Assembly: GCA_021399445.1 (NCBI GenBank)
Contig: JAJTUQ010000010.1
Span: 124,001 to 188,000 of the forward strand
DNA from: Xylogone sp. PMI_703
Taxonomy: Eukaryota; Ascomycota; Leotiomycetes
Length of the DNA: 64,000 nt
Direction: 5' to 3'
The position numbers were made by a program, and so were the translations under genes. Below, piece by piece: positions 26,216 through 37,077 of this stretch. Position 1 is the stretch's first letter, and every line of letters starts with the position of its first letter. Below the pieces are notes generated by a model, which searched no databases, was not told the DNA's origin, and saw only the letters and a list, made by a program, of their open reading frames with translations.

Positions 26216-28051
26216 ATGGCCTTACATCAAGCAAAATCAAACGCCCGGAAGGTTAAGCGACAACCTTCACTGCCAAATGAGCAAGGTAAGCCATCTATAT
26301 CTCTGTCACGATGTACCTTGACTGAGCATTGGTAGGGAAGCGGCCTAATGGTATCAAGAAAGCGCGACCACAACTATCTTGTCGCAAGAGTGGATATTCA
26401 TCACGGATAGGACACCACCACCAACCAACTATAAGCAAGGACGGGAATACTAAGCCGGAGCATCCACTTCCCTCAGCGACAAGCAATACTACAGGCAAAG
26501 AGGCATGTCATTCTCCATCTATCATACTAAAAGCTAACTCAAGTCAAGCTTTCACGGGCCGAGCATCGAAAACGAAAACGATCCCGAGAAGACGAAACCC
26601 TCCTCGCCCTTCCCGTTTCCTCTCAAAAGCGGCAGCAAACGCTCGTTCTGCGATCTCCTATCGAGGACACAACAGCTGAGAACAGTATAGTTAAGTGGAA
26701 CAGCAAGGAGATAAACGGAATTGAATACTGGAGGAAAGAATTCAGTTGGCCTAAGGAATACTTCGAACCGGAGAGCATCATGAATCACCTACTCGCAAGG
26801 AAGAAATCGTCATCATCCTTTCGCGGTAAACAATCAGAGGTCAGCTCTGCCGCACCTAGCTCTACCACCCCGAGCGATCAAAAGCCGAGAGAAGCAAAAA
26901 GCACTCCTTACACGCGTCCGAGCTACACAACGGTCCTTGCGACTAAAGGTAGTTTTATGGACAAATCTAGCTTAGGAATTACAGACGCAAGCAAGAATCT
27001 CTGCAGAATTTTACTAGAGAGAGAGCAGACTGTCCCTCAAGACTCGTTATTTCGCGATGATCTGTTCGAGAATGCTTGCCGAAAGATTCAAGACAAGAAT
27101 GAAGCAAGAGTAATTCAAGATATTGCGCGGCTGATTGTCCCTTCTGTGGAAACCCTCGCCACATATGGTGCGTCCCATTTTAATGGTTTGATCGAAAGCG
27201 TTAATGAAGGCTGGAATAGCGCAATACCTTTCTACGGCCCTCGGCCATAACCTGATTATTCTGTGGGGTTTGGACGATTTTTGTTTACGAAGGATCAACT
27301 CGAAAAGCTTACGCCTTTCGTTGGAGAGGTAACAGATACTTTTACGTCCTATTTTATGGCTACCTGGCAGATGTATTTTCCGTTTTTAATGTGTGAAGTG
27401 AAATGCGGTGCTGCGGCTCTTGATATTGCAGACCGACAGAATGCTCATAGCATGACTATGGCGCTGAGGGGAGTTGTGGAACTTTTCAGGCTTGTGAAGC
27501 GTGAAAAGGAGCTTCATCGGGAAATCCTTGCATTTTCAGTCTCGCATGATCATCGGACAGTGAGAATCTACGGTCATTATCCTATAATCGACGAAAAAGA
27601 AACTACATTCTACCGCCACCCTATCCATACATTCGACTTCACGGCACTTGATGGTAGGGAAAGGTGGACGGCATATAAATTCATAAAAAATGTCTACGAT
27701 ATATGGGTGTCCATGCACTTCAAGAGGATCTGTTCTGTCATTGATGAGATACCGTCTAATATACATTTTGACGTCTCACAGCAATCAGAGCCCGCAGAAT
27801 CAGGACTTTCACAAGGGTTGGAAAGTCATCGCCTTTCTGAACAGTCAAGCCAAGATGCAGCGCCTCTGCTGGACGACGCTGACAGTCAGTCAAGCCGTGC
27901 TGCCTCTTCGCGAAACATTACACCGGATACATCACTCTCTCGGGGGCTTCAGGGATCGGTTAAAAAGCCAAAGAAAAGGCGTCGGCCCGTGGAATTACAC
28001 CAGGTCACCATCGAGGAAGGAGAGCGTTCTCCAGAGACCAGTTTAGGATAA
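26216..28051 (+). pseudogene. DUF7924-like fungal protein, disrupted by a stop codon
   Basis: Exon 1 (26216-26285) starts MALHQAKSNARKVKRQ. A 50-bp GTAAG...TAG intron (26286-26335) leads into KRPNGIKKARPQ. The reading then has to shift from frame 1 to frame 2 between 26531 and about 26590, by an unresolved intron or an indel, to give KRKRSREDETLLALP and onward. The long frame runs to 28051 but is broken once by TAA at 27248-27250, giving FYGPRP-stop-PDYSVGF. Conserved pieces (PDYSVGF, MYFPFLMCEVKCGAAALDIA, SHDHRTVRIYGHYP) match, from memory, the fungal family labelled DUF7924. The PDYS and ExK elements suggest a PD-(D/E)XK nuclease-like fold. The C-terminus is Ser/Arg-rich with a basic KKPKKRRRP. 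Function unknown; probably inactive here. Confidence 0.7.
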
Positions 28052-29566
28052 CTAAGCTGAACTTGCAGTACTGTCAAATGCGGTAAATAAACTCTACTTC
28101 TATTCACCAAGTGTGCTGCAAGCTAGAAAGCACAGAAGATGGCGTGAGCATAGCTCAATGCTAGAAGATTTGGCGACCAGCAGATGAGGCAGTATGTATG
28201 ATACGGCAAAACCTTAGGGGCAATCGCAGTTACGTGACCGATAATACTGCAAGAAGATGCGTACTTAGCAAGGCAGTTGAAAAGTCTATCGCTGACATTA
28301 TACGTTCGGACTGGCAATGAGTGATTCAAACATATTGGCCTTAAATCACGCTCTGGGGACTCTGGAGTAAAGCTTGCTGTAAGGAACTAGTAGTCACAGC
28401 AACTAACAAGTCATGTTGCGGTTATGCACCGGGCTGTCCATCTGAGCAGCTGCGGCAATTCTGAGTAGCCGTAGCTGAATATTTGGGGGGGGGGCTGGAG
28501 CCTTTCGGTTCACACTGCTAGCGCCAGCCGTACATGCTCGTAACGGAATGTTTCCAGCAGGTGACACCAACTGCATATAGAGCAGTAGCGACTGCATTTG
28601 CTGGAGAGAGGTATTCCACTGTTGCCAGGACTTTAAGTCCGACCTAATAATATTTCACCTCGCGCAATTTCACTGTGACGAGATTCAGCGTTGAGGACAG
28701 AGAAACGTCATCGTTGTTGTTAGTTCACATAGTCGAGAAAATATTGAAACTTGGTAGTTTTCCTCACTTCACGATTCTTATTCATCACAGTGTAGTTACA
28801 TCAAAGAAATTTAATGAGTGAACTCTTGTTGTGAAGTCTGTCGTGAGTGGAGTAAAAAGGTGAGGAAGGTGATAACTAAATTAGCACGAGTCTCTGTTGC
28901 CTTAGTGATCTCGCAATTTGCCGCCAGGCGCATCTGCAACCCCCAATCCCTTGAAATTGGTCGCATTTCCGGCTACTTTGGGCGGTTACTTGTACACACT
29001 AGTCAACTGACCACTGTAGTTAACGGCACAGCCTCGAATGATTGTCTACCAATGTAAGTTTAACGCTGAAAAAACCTCGAATCTCAGGAAATTGATACAA
29101 AAGTCGGGGCATTAACGGTCAATCGCCGCATGGCCAAATACGGGTAACCACGTGGCCAGCGCTTACTTAGTCAATGTCTTTGGTTTCTAACTTACTAAGT
29201 TATGATCACAGCGAGACCAACATATGCCACTTTAGCTTTTCCGAGGCTTAGTGACCCCACCACGACCTTTTATTGAGAGATAGTTACACCCTGTTTTAAA
29301 CTAAATAGTCCTGCATTCTGAAACTGTTAGAAAAGCGAGACGCTAGACAGACAGGCTCCTATGCCTCAAGTATGTTAGATATTTCAGCTATGACTGGCAA
29401 ACGAACTGCCGCGCTCCGCCGAGACCCTTGCAAGGTGAGTTCCAGCTAAGGCGTATACATTCTGTGTGGATGACGCTAAACCCGTACAGCTTCGCAGCGC
29501 ACCCAGCCCCTGAATCAAACGAGAATCTGAAACCAAATTCGACCTAGTGTTGATGACTAATCAGCC
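28052..29566. other. Intergenic, nothing recognised
   Basis: No splice-consistent coding sequence was found. A run of nine or ten G occurs near 28488. The chance frame 28818-29057 has no supporting feature. Confidence 0.5.
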
Positions 29567-29665
29567 ATGACTCGTCTGTACAGAAGTTCTGTACACCAAC
29601 AGAGATTGGATTTCGTATTTCTCCGCCGTTCATTCGAAACCAGCCACCTTGCAATTTATTTTCCA

Positions 29666-31149
29666 ATGGAGAAATATTGCGAGATTATCACGGCCGAATC
29701 ACCATTTCCTTTCCTTAAGGTGCTTGAGCACCTAGCAGACACTCCACGCCGTGGGTGGGAGTTGCGGAATGTTCCATTGCCTGAAAGTGTGAGCGACCAC
29801 ATGTATCAAATGGCATTTATGTGCTGGATGATGCCCGAAGTTCGTTCCGACTGAGGACATTAATATTTCCTATTAATTTGCAGATAGGTCGACGAACAAA
29901 CTCGGAAAAAAGCGGTCTACATGGCTTTAGTCCACGACGCTCCAGAAGCAATCGCCGGAGATACCACCCCATCTGACAACATAAGCCGAGGCATGCCCAT
30001 TATGTCTTTTTACGGTCCATTACTCTCCTATTGACAATGGCATAGACGAAAAGCATATTCGAGAGGATCTAGGTTTAGAATACCTAAAAATACTCCTCGC
30101 TCCTTTCAATCAAGCTGCAGCAGACGAGGTTGATGCTCTCTGGCAAGAGTTTGAGGCAGGCGAAACAGAAGTTGCCAAGTGGGTGAAGGATATGGATATA
30201 CTACAACGTGCACATCGAGCTATGATTTACGAGGAACAAACCGGCCGAATAAAGGACTTTGAGGTTTTTCGAGTGGAGTTGGAAGAAAGGATAAAGCACC
30301 CAAAAACCAAACCGTGGGCAGCGCGATTATTAAAAGATTGGGCAGCTCGCAGGGCTAACAGAAATATAGACATGACGATCGTCTTTGTCTCAGGTGAATT
30401 TCTTTGTAAAATATGGATCATTGCGTGCTGACTACATAAACAGGAGGCCCTGGTGTAGGCAAAGGCACCCAGTGCGCCAAAGCTGCACAGGAGTTTGATT
30501 TTGTTCACATCTCCGCTGGTGATCTCCTGAGGGAGGAAGCCAAGTCCGAAACATCGCCATATAGAGACTTCATCAACAAGAGCATCCAACATTCTGTGAT
30601 TATCCCTGCTCAACTCACTACTTTACTTCTGCAGAAGAGGATGAATGTGGCAAGGGCGGAAGGTAAAACAAGATTCCTTTTGGATGGTTTTCCGAGAAGT
30701 GTGGAGCAAGCAGTTGAATTTGAAAAGGTTTAGATCTCTTCCCATCATATATCCCGGATGCAAGTAACTTTTGTGGTACTATAGGTTTATAATCGGAATG
30801 TAACACTTCTCTTCACCTGTTCGATAGAAGCCATGCAACAGCGTTTGGAAAAGCGTGCACAGTCATCTGGTCGAATTGACGATAATCCCGCTTCAGTCAT
30901 AAAGAGACTCAAGACCTTTGAAGAAAATAATAAGTTGGTAATAGAGCATCTGCAGCAAGGCGGGCCTATATGGACGGTGAGTTAACACACAATTCAGCAG
31001 AGATTATTTTTGACAAATCATTTAAGATTCAATGCGATGGCTCGATTGATGAAGTCTACGCATCAGTGCAAACTGCCATGCAGGAAATTCTTCGCAAGCC
31101 AAGCAATTTGCACGAAGATGAAGCAAGAGATGGTATTCGCTCGTTGTGA
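29666..31149 (+). CDS. HD-domain 5'-deoxynucleotidase fused to UMP/CMP-type kinase
   Basis: Six exons: 29666-29839, 29888-29990, 30046-30393, 30444-30727, 30785-30976, 31027-31149, giving 407 aa. Residues 15-200 form an HDDC2/YfbR-like HD domain that would dephosphorylate deoxynucleoside monophosphates. Metal ligands are His45 (SDHMY), His74-Asp75 (VHDAPE) and an Asp in KDMDIL. Residues 204-407 form an adenylate-kinase-family NMP kinase: P-loop GGPGVGKGT at 209-217, DGFPR at 289-293, and SSGRIDDNPASV in a short LID, the UMP/CMP kinase form. The join RANRNIDMTIVFVSG has no stop, and one exon spans it. The second intron starts GC rather than GT; the first has donor GTTCGT. An in-frame ATG at 29567 would add 33 residues, but 29666 fits the family better. 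Cytosolic nucleotide metabolism is inferred. Confidence 0.85.
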
Positions 31150-31535
31150 TGTCATTCTCTTGTCACTACGCTACTATTGTACCTGTCACTTCACTAGTCC
31201 GATAAACAAAATCGTCTAGTTCAGCCACAACTTTAATGTCTTTTACAATAGCCAAACTACTCAATGTAGAGTCTAGGCTATCTTCTTTAATTTCATTATA
31301 TCGAGCATGTGCCTTTTCACCTCCCTGTAACTGGGTTCCTTTGCTTCCTAGTCAGCTATATACTACTTGAGTGCTGGCAACTCCACTCACTAAATCTACC
31401 TAACTGAAGCACAAAGTCATCCGGGATAAGTCTTGCGCAACGAATATGTGCTAATAACAACTTGGTAAACTGAATGTTTCTCTCTATCAAGTAGACTGGA
31501 GTGGAAGGGTGTCGCCATTTATAATCCTAAAGTAA
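31150..31535. other. Intergenic between convergent genes
   Basis: 386 bp between the 3' ends of the HD-kinase gene and the minus-strand regulator gene. No feature seen. Confidence 0.5.
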
Positions 31536-33177
31536 TTAGTATTCCACAAACGATGCCGCATGAAGGATGCTAACTTGTTCTTCATGGTACCACCACCATA
31601 ATAGCCTCCATATATCCCTCTCCACTACGTGCAGTATCATGGTCACTGATAAAAATATATCGATTGGGTCACTATTAGATTTCTGAAGTAAAGCGTTTTG
31701 GAGCATCTTGAGTAATCTACCCTCAATGTTGACAATATGAGATTCAAGATGACGATCTAATTGGTTTTCCAAAACTCGAGGAACTGGAACTTTGTTGTAT
31801 AGTGGGCAGTCGCTTTGTTTTACAACAGGCATTTCAAGTAAATCCTCACCCTCGAGCTGCCATCCTTCCATCAAGAGGCGATTTGCAGCCCACAGCTTCA
31901 ATGCAAGCTCTACTAATGGGCCCTAAGGAAGTCAGCTGGGAAATTTGAAATCTTTAAAGAAAAATCTACCTTTGAATGGGACTTCACTAGATTGAGGATC
32001 TCGCCGATATAGCTGCCATCCCGACGTGCTTCCACAAGGTAAAAGTCAGAGAATTCTGAAATGTATACATCAAGGTTCACGTCACGTTTTTCGAGGCCAA
32101 ATGCGGTTGTTTCCATCCAAGGCCAGCGTTCTTTGTCCTTCCAGTGGATCCGTATCTGATCGGGTGATGCTGCGACAAATTCTCGACAATCAATAGGAAA
32201 TCTAGGTCCACCCTTCTGATGCGTGAGCAAAACAGACCTGGGAGATGCTATCCAATGTAAATTTTCCCATTCAAGCTTTACTCGGTAGTGCGCATCCTGC
32301 CCTGTCGAGCAATTAGTGATCACCCCACATTGCTGTGGAATACGTATCTCACATTTGGAGAACACAGCATTGTCAGCGAAACGAATTCGAATACAAACTT
32401 GGAGTGGTAACGAGGCGACTTGGCATCTATTGCATAGCCCACCAATGTCACCATTACACTAATCTTGGTAAGCAAGCCGAGTTTGATTCTCTAGTGGAAG
32501 ATTTATACCTGTCTCCGTCTCAGCCAACATTTGATGCATGGCGGGGTGCGCTTTTTCTTATAATCGCCTCTCGTGGTCAAAGAATAAGGTGTAAAACGAT
32601 GATTTCTCTTGGACTGCACCTCTGTCATAGCCTGACCTTCAATTACCGAAGTCTGCGGGTCTCTTGACTCGTAAATCGTAGGAGTATTCTCATAGTAAGG
32701 GGATTTATCCACATTTGGGTCACCAACAATCGAGAGACCTGTTTGACTAAATACAATGCTGGAGATGCTGTGGTTGTTGACTTGATATAAAGAGCCTGTA
32801 GCTCGAGGATTTTCAATATTGCCATTCGTAAGACGGTTGTAGTTTCCAGATAGAAAGCTGTCATTCATGTGGGCATCATTAGCAGAAGGTCCGATGGAAT
32901 AGAGTTCAGCATGAGAACTGGCCACAAAGGGATCGACGACAAAAGGATGGGTAAAGGGGTCCGCTTCAAAGAAACCTTGGATGGGAAGACTTCCATTCAG
33001 GTCTATAGCATTTGTAAGCCAGCTATCATCTTGGAAGACCATGTTATTGGTGATGTCGGGTACGGTCTCAGTTTGTCCGGATCTAGCGAGGATGGTTTGA
33101 AGGGAATTGAAGGCATCATCACTAATATTATGGTCAATTCTCCATCTCGAAAGATCTTGATCTGATGCCATGATCAC
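31536..33177 (-). CDS. Fungal regulator with internal Zn2Cys6-type cluster
   Basis: Three exons on the minus strand (33177-32509, 32458-31970, 31922-31536) with introns of 50 and 47 bp, giving 514 aa. The first 200 residues are polar and low in structure. The cluster C-x2-C-x6-C-x7-C-x2-C-x9-C lies at Cys214, 217, 224, 232, 235 and 245. It begins PPCIKCWLRRRQ in exon 1 and continues CNGDIGGLC in exon 2, so an intron splits it. The C-terminal 270 residues (such as WIASPRSVLLTHQKGG and WRLLWWWYHEEQ) resemble fungal proteins that follow this cluster. It probably acts in the nucleus as a transcription factor, but the cluster is internal, unlike Gal4-type factors where it is N-terminal. Start MIMASDQD is the first Met; the second Met is 2 codons on. 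Confidence 0.75.
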
Positions 33178-33723
33178 TCGTTGCCATGATTGAAGTGTCG
33201 TTGACGGTCGGCGGATTTAAGCGTCTCGTAAATTCCGATGTCACGTGTTTAGGCACATTATGACGACTGTTCAGGAGGTATGAGCGCAGTGAGCAGCAAT
33301 ATGGCATAGAACAGTGGGGCATAAGAATAGTATATTCAATACAATTACTACAGTACAATAGTATATGGATAGATAGGAGGGTGGGAGCTCTTACTCCCAA
33401 CCTCCGCAATATTTATTGGTTACCGGTGATTATGTAAGCACACTTTCTGACACGACTAACTAGCTAACACTGATGGGAAACTACATTGATCGGAAAGGAT
33501 GGGGACGCTGAATCTTGCCGAATTTGAAGCATCAATTCTCATCTGTGACAACATAGTTCACAATATATTAACTCGATTTCCTGCTTAAACCACCCAATCC
33601 TTTCGCCTCCAGCTAACCCTAGACTTCGGTATTGTTCTTGTAAGCTAGTCCCGGCTTTTTCAGCTATGAGCTAGCTACAAAGGGAATTGGCATTTACTGG
33701 CCATCGCAACTCTTCCAGCTTCA
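33178..33723. other. Intergenic, nothing recognised
   Basis: Lies upstream of the Zn-cluster gene and downstream of the dioxygenase-like gene, so it contains the promoter of the former. No distinct motif was identified. Confidence 0.4.
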
Positions 33724-35256
33724 TCACAGCCAGCTGGAAATCGGTTTGTCCATCGAATGCAGAAGGAAATTCTTCATCCCACCAAGGAAGCGTATCATTT
33801 GGTCTGTATCAAATTTCAGATTCCTATATCCATATTCCTCTTCCATATTCTTACATCTATTTTGATGCAACTCTTCCTCCTTAGTTTTGAAGCGCTTTGC
33901 TGCATACAATACGATCTCTTCTGGTGTCCAAGGCCCCGTGTCCTCTGGGGCCCGAATCTCCTCGACTAGTTCATCGCAAGTGCTTTGCAGGATCTGTGCT
34001 ATTGCCTGTATTTGAATGTTTATAGATCTAGGGTCGGTTTTCTTTTGGAATAGAGTTGAAACTTGTATTAATAAAATATGAATGTTTCTCAAGCGATATT
34101 CACAAAACTCGCTATATAGCCTTCCAGGATCGGAGATTGAACGGATAGCAGCAATTGTAGACGCATCTCGAACGTAAGGTGAGAACGGACGGAATGAAGT
34201 AATAACAGTGACACGATTTTTTTCAGCTACGAAGGGACAAACCATATGCTCCACGTGAAGTCCTTGGAGCAGATAGACCGACCCCTAAGAACGTGCGTGT
34301 TAGCAAGGATCAAATTTTTGCTGACTACTCTTACCATAGGAAAGGTATCTAGCTTTTTGACCTCACGAGAGGGGCCTCTGAAGCATGTCTCGCCTCCTTT
34401 TGTGCCCTCCATGTTGCTTAGCATCATAACGCATACAAATGGAAAGCTACTTCGATGCCAATCTATACCCGAAGTTGCCTTTTTCTTGGGGTAAAGTACA
34501 TTCACCTGAGATATTTCTATGTCCATAGCTGGAATCAATCTAAGCCCGGCGATTTTCGATATATGGGTTAACGTCGCTGGATGTGTCCAGAGTTTGTGCG
34601 TGAAATTTGCATAACTGAAAGAGCTATTAGAAGATAATGACCACATTCGAGGTTCAAGGATACCTTGGGACCATTCCTCTCATGTGTCTGCCAACCCCCT
34701 CTATATTCACCTGGCAGTTCGGCAGGGGCTGTCCAAGTAGTTCCCGTCTCATTTTCTTGATTGCACTTTCAGAGAAGAGTTGGAAAGGGCCCCAAACGGC
34801 GATAGGTGAGATGCCTGTGTCGGCTGAAAACCCAAAGTCCGCCATTGTCCAGATGTGCCTTGGAGGCTGACATTTTATATAATTTTGAGCATCAAATTTG
34901 GAGGGGATGTCTTTAAGTGCCACAACGCCTTCCTCGAAGGTAGTTTGCTTGCCAGCCGACTAATGGCTTTAGTATCCGCAGAGGAAATTTCCCCAAACTA
35001 TTGTCAGTATGTTTCACTCACCATATTGACGCTGATATCTTGCTCATCCCAGGCAGACTTGCCGTTTCTCGAGGGATATATTAACAACGGTTGTCTCTAC
35101 TATGCAAATGACTCCTTTCTCAAGTATGAGATTTGATTTGTCCACGATATCACCGCTTGAACTGCAAGTTATTGTGACACTGTCAATAGGAAGGGATACT
35201 AGCTCTACAATACGACGGCAGTCCATTGGATGATAGTATCGATTGCAGGAAGGCAA
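33724..35256 (-). CDS. 2-oxoglutarate-Fe(II) dioxygenase-like protein
   Basis: Exons on the minus strand: a 5' part (35256 to about 35100, MPSCNRYYHPMDCRR), a possible 36-nt exon 35057-35022, then 34959-34664, 34614-34335 and 34284-33724. Introns are 34960-35021, 34615-34663 and 34285-34334, all GT-AG. The core reads GIDWHRSSFPFVCVMM, then KGGETCF, then VYLLQGLHVEHMV and VITSFRP. This is a double-stranded beta-helix pattern with WH as the probable first iron ligand and the late VEH as the second His. Fungal proteins of this kind are usually cytosolic oxygenases of unknown substrate. The C-terminal 150 residues are helical and unassigned. The first two exons are uncertain, so the start may change. 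Confidence 0.6.
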
Positions 35257-35364
35257 TCAAAGCAATAGGGCGCAATAGACAGCAGACGGGTATTTGACAT
35301 GCAGATGATTCCCATGGCTACACCTCAGGCTACGGGCCATTCTATGTCAGCCCGCTCAGGTGAG

Positions 35365-35484
35365 AAGCTTAACCCTGGTTGACCGCCAGGGCGGGAATCT
35401 TGATCTGGTCAACCGCCTCGGCGGGGAAGCTTAACCCTAGTTGACCGCCTGGGCGGGAACTTGACCCCGGTCAATCGCCGCGGG
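35365..35484 (+). repeat. Four tandem 31-bp GC-rich units
   Basis: Units at 35365-35395, 35396-35426, 35427-35457 and 35458-35484 (last one 27 bp) have the form AAGCTTAACCCTGGTTGACC followed by GCCAGGGCGGG. Units 1 and 3 are nearly identical; 2 and 4 are closer to each other, so the array looks like a 62-bp doublet. Each contains a CCGCC/GGCGG inverted pair able to fold. Confidence 0.85.
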
Positions 35485-36006
35485 ATTAAACTTGGGATGT
35501 TGGCATCCCGTTAGCCTTAGCCTATCAGAATCGCTATTATGCATGCAGCTCTATTAAGAAGTTGGAAAGCTTCTGAAAGAAGCATTACCCCACAAGTAGT
35601 CAAGATTGCGCTCTTACATACAAGCCACAATGTCTCTCCAACAATGGCAGCTATACTTACGGGCGGGGGAGACGTGGAGACATCAGCGCGTAGCCATTGA
35701 GCGACCAATAACATGAATAGCTGGTCGCTTTTCACTTCCGCGCTTCACATTGCATTTCATGCATTTCGTATATTTCGCTTCGTATTCATTTCTTATTTCA
35801 TTGGCATTTCTTTTTTCAGAAGCAGCCTAGACCACTGCCTGACCGCTTTGCCTATCACCTAATGACTTGATTTTGTATCTACCCAATTCTACATACATAA
35901 ATAGGGTTAAAATTGCCCTTTGTAAAGTAGATAAGTTCTCCAGTTATTGAATTTAATTACATTAATATTGTTGTGCCCTCTTGACGTTAACACAAACTTG
36001 GCTCAT
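35485..36006. other. Intergenic / upstream of small cysteine-rich gene
   Basis: No gene recognised. Pyrimidine- and T-rich stretches from 35730 to 35830 are typical of fungal promoters. The minus-strand frame 35517-35735 has no supporting feature. Confidence 0.4.
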
Positions 36007-36057
36007 GTGAGTTCGCTTAAAAGACTAATTAAGCTCAGCATTCTTAACTGTTTCAGC

Positions 36058-36261
36058 ATGTGCAAGAACTACGTTTCTATTAAGATCTACGCTTGTGGTA
36101 CTCGCGGTGAAAAGGAAACCTTTAAATTCGAAACTTGTAACGATAAGGACAAACCAGGCCACGAAGTTACGGAGATTGAAATGGGCTCTAGCAAGGTCAA
36201 GGGTGGATGTGGCAAGTACACTTGTGCCGTCTGCGGCGCTGGGAATTGTGAGTTCGTGTAG
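36058..36261 (+). CDS. Small cysteine-rich protein, 67 aa
   Basis: Starts MCKNYVSIKIYACGTRG and ends CGKYTCAVCGAGNCEFV. Seven Cys occur, four of them in the C-terminal CxxxxCxxCxxxxC cluster, which could bind zinc. There is no signal peptide, so it is probably intracellular. The ATG lies 1 nt after an acceptor. The 50-bp intron 36007-36056 (GTGAGT...TTTCAG) sits entirely in the 5' UTR, because no ATG occurs in the upstream exon in frame. This intron supports the choice of start over the longer open frame from 35947. I recognise no named family. Coding likelihood is good because of the intron and Cys spacing. Confidence 0.65.
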   Translation: MCKNYVSIKIYACGTRGEKETFKFETCNDKDKPGHEVTEIEMGSSKVKGGCGKYTCAVCGAGNCEFV

Positions 36262-37077
36262 CTAAGCCTAAGCAAGTACTAATAGATTTAAAGAAAATTG
36301 AGAGAACGGGAACTACTACTGCGATATTCCTCCCGTGAACGTATTCTTGTTTTAAGTTCAAAATCCTAGCCAGATACAATCAAATAGTAGCAATAGCAAA
36401 AAAAATTTAAATCATGTTTACCGACTTGGAAGACAGTAACTGTCGAGAGTGATAAAATGCTAAGGTTACGATTAGTCTCCAAGCCATGAATTCTTTGTGT
36501 AAACAACCCTCCTTGTGATGTTCTTGTCTAGTGTACTTTCCAAGTTTCATCTCTCCTCAACAGTAGTGCGATGAGCTGTTGCGCAGGGGTGGAGTCTGGG
36601 CGGCGACGACACCGGTCAGTGCGACAGCTATCTTAATCCCAAGCAGCGACGAAGACGTATGTTGTATTGAGAATAAGCGAGGCAGGATTGTTGGAGCACA
36701 AGGAAGAATATCCGTAGGAGGAGATAGACGAGCGACGGATTGAACGTATACATTAGCGGTCATTGGCTTTTATTCAACCTCGTGGTGAAATGAAATGAAG
36801 TGCAAGTGCCACTTGGGGGGGGTTTGCAAGAAGAATCAATAACTGATCTACTCGCCGCCGAGTGCATTAGGCAGAGCTCTAGGCTGTAATCGGTTAGCGA
36901 TATGCAGATACGCTTCACGTTGTGGAGAGGGGCTTCCGAAGGCAGGTCTGGGTATTAGGCCTAAAAGCGGAATAGCGTCACCGACGGAACAATATTTATT
37001 CCACGGCGACGCGCTTCTGTGACTGTTCGTCGCTCACCTTCTACTTTATAATTCTCTCTGATATTTGTCAATGCACT
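36262..37077. other. Intergenic, nothing certain
   Basis: A 68-aa minus-strand frame (36557-36763) has no supporting signals. The right part should hold the promoter of the kinase-like gene at 37078. Confidence 0.4.

Noticed and set aside
26507..26543. 37-bp intron to fix the frame shift in the DUF7924-like gene
   Set aside because: The phase works, but the donor GTCATT is poor and the CTAAC is too close to the acceptor. Left unresolved.
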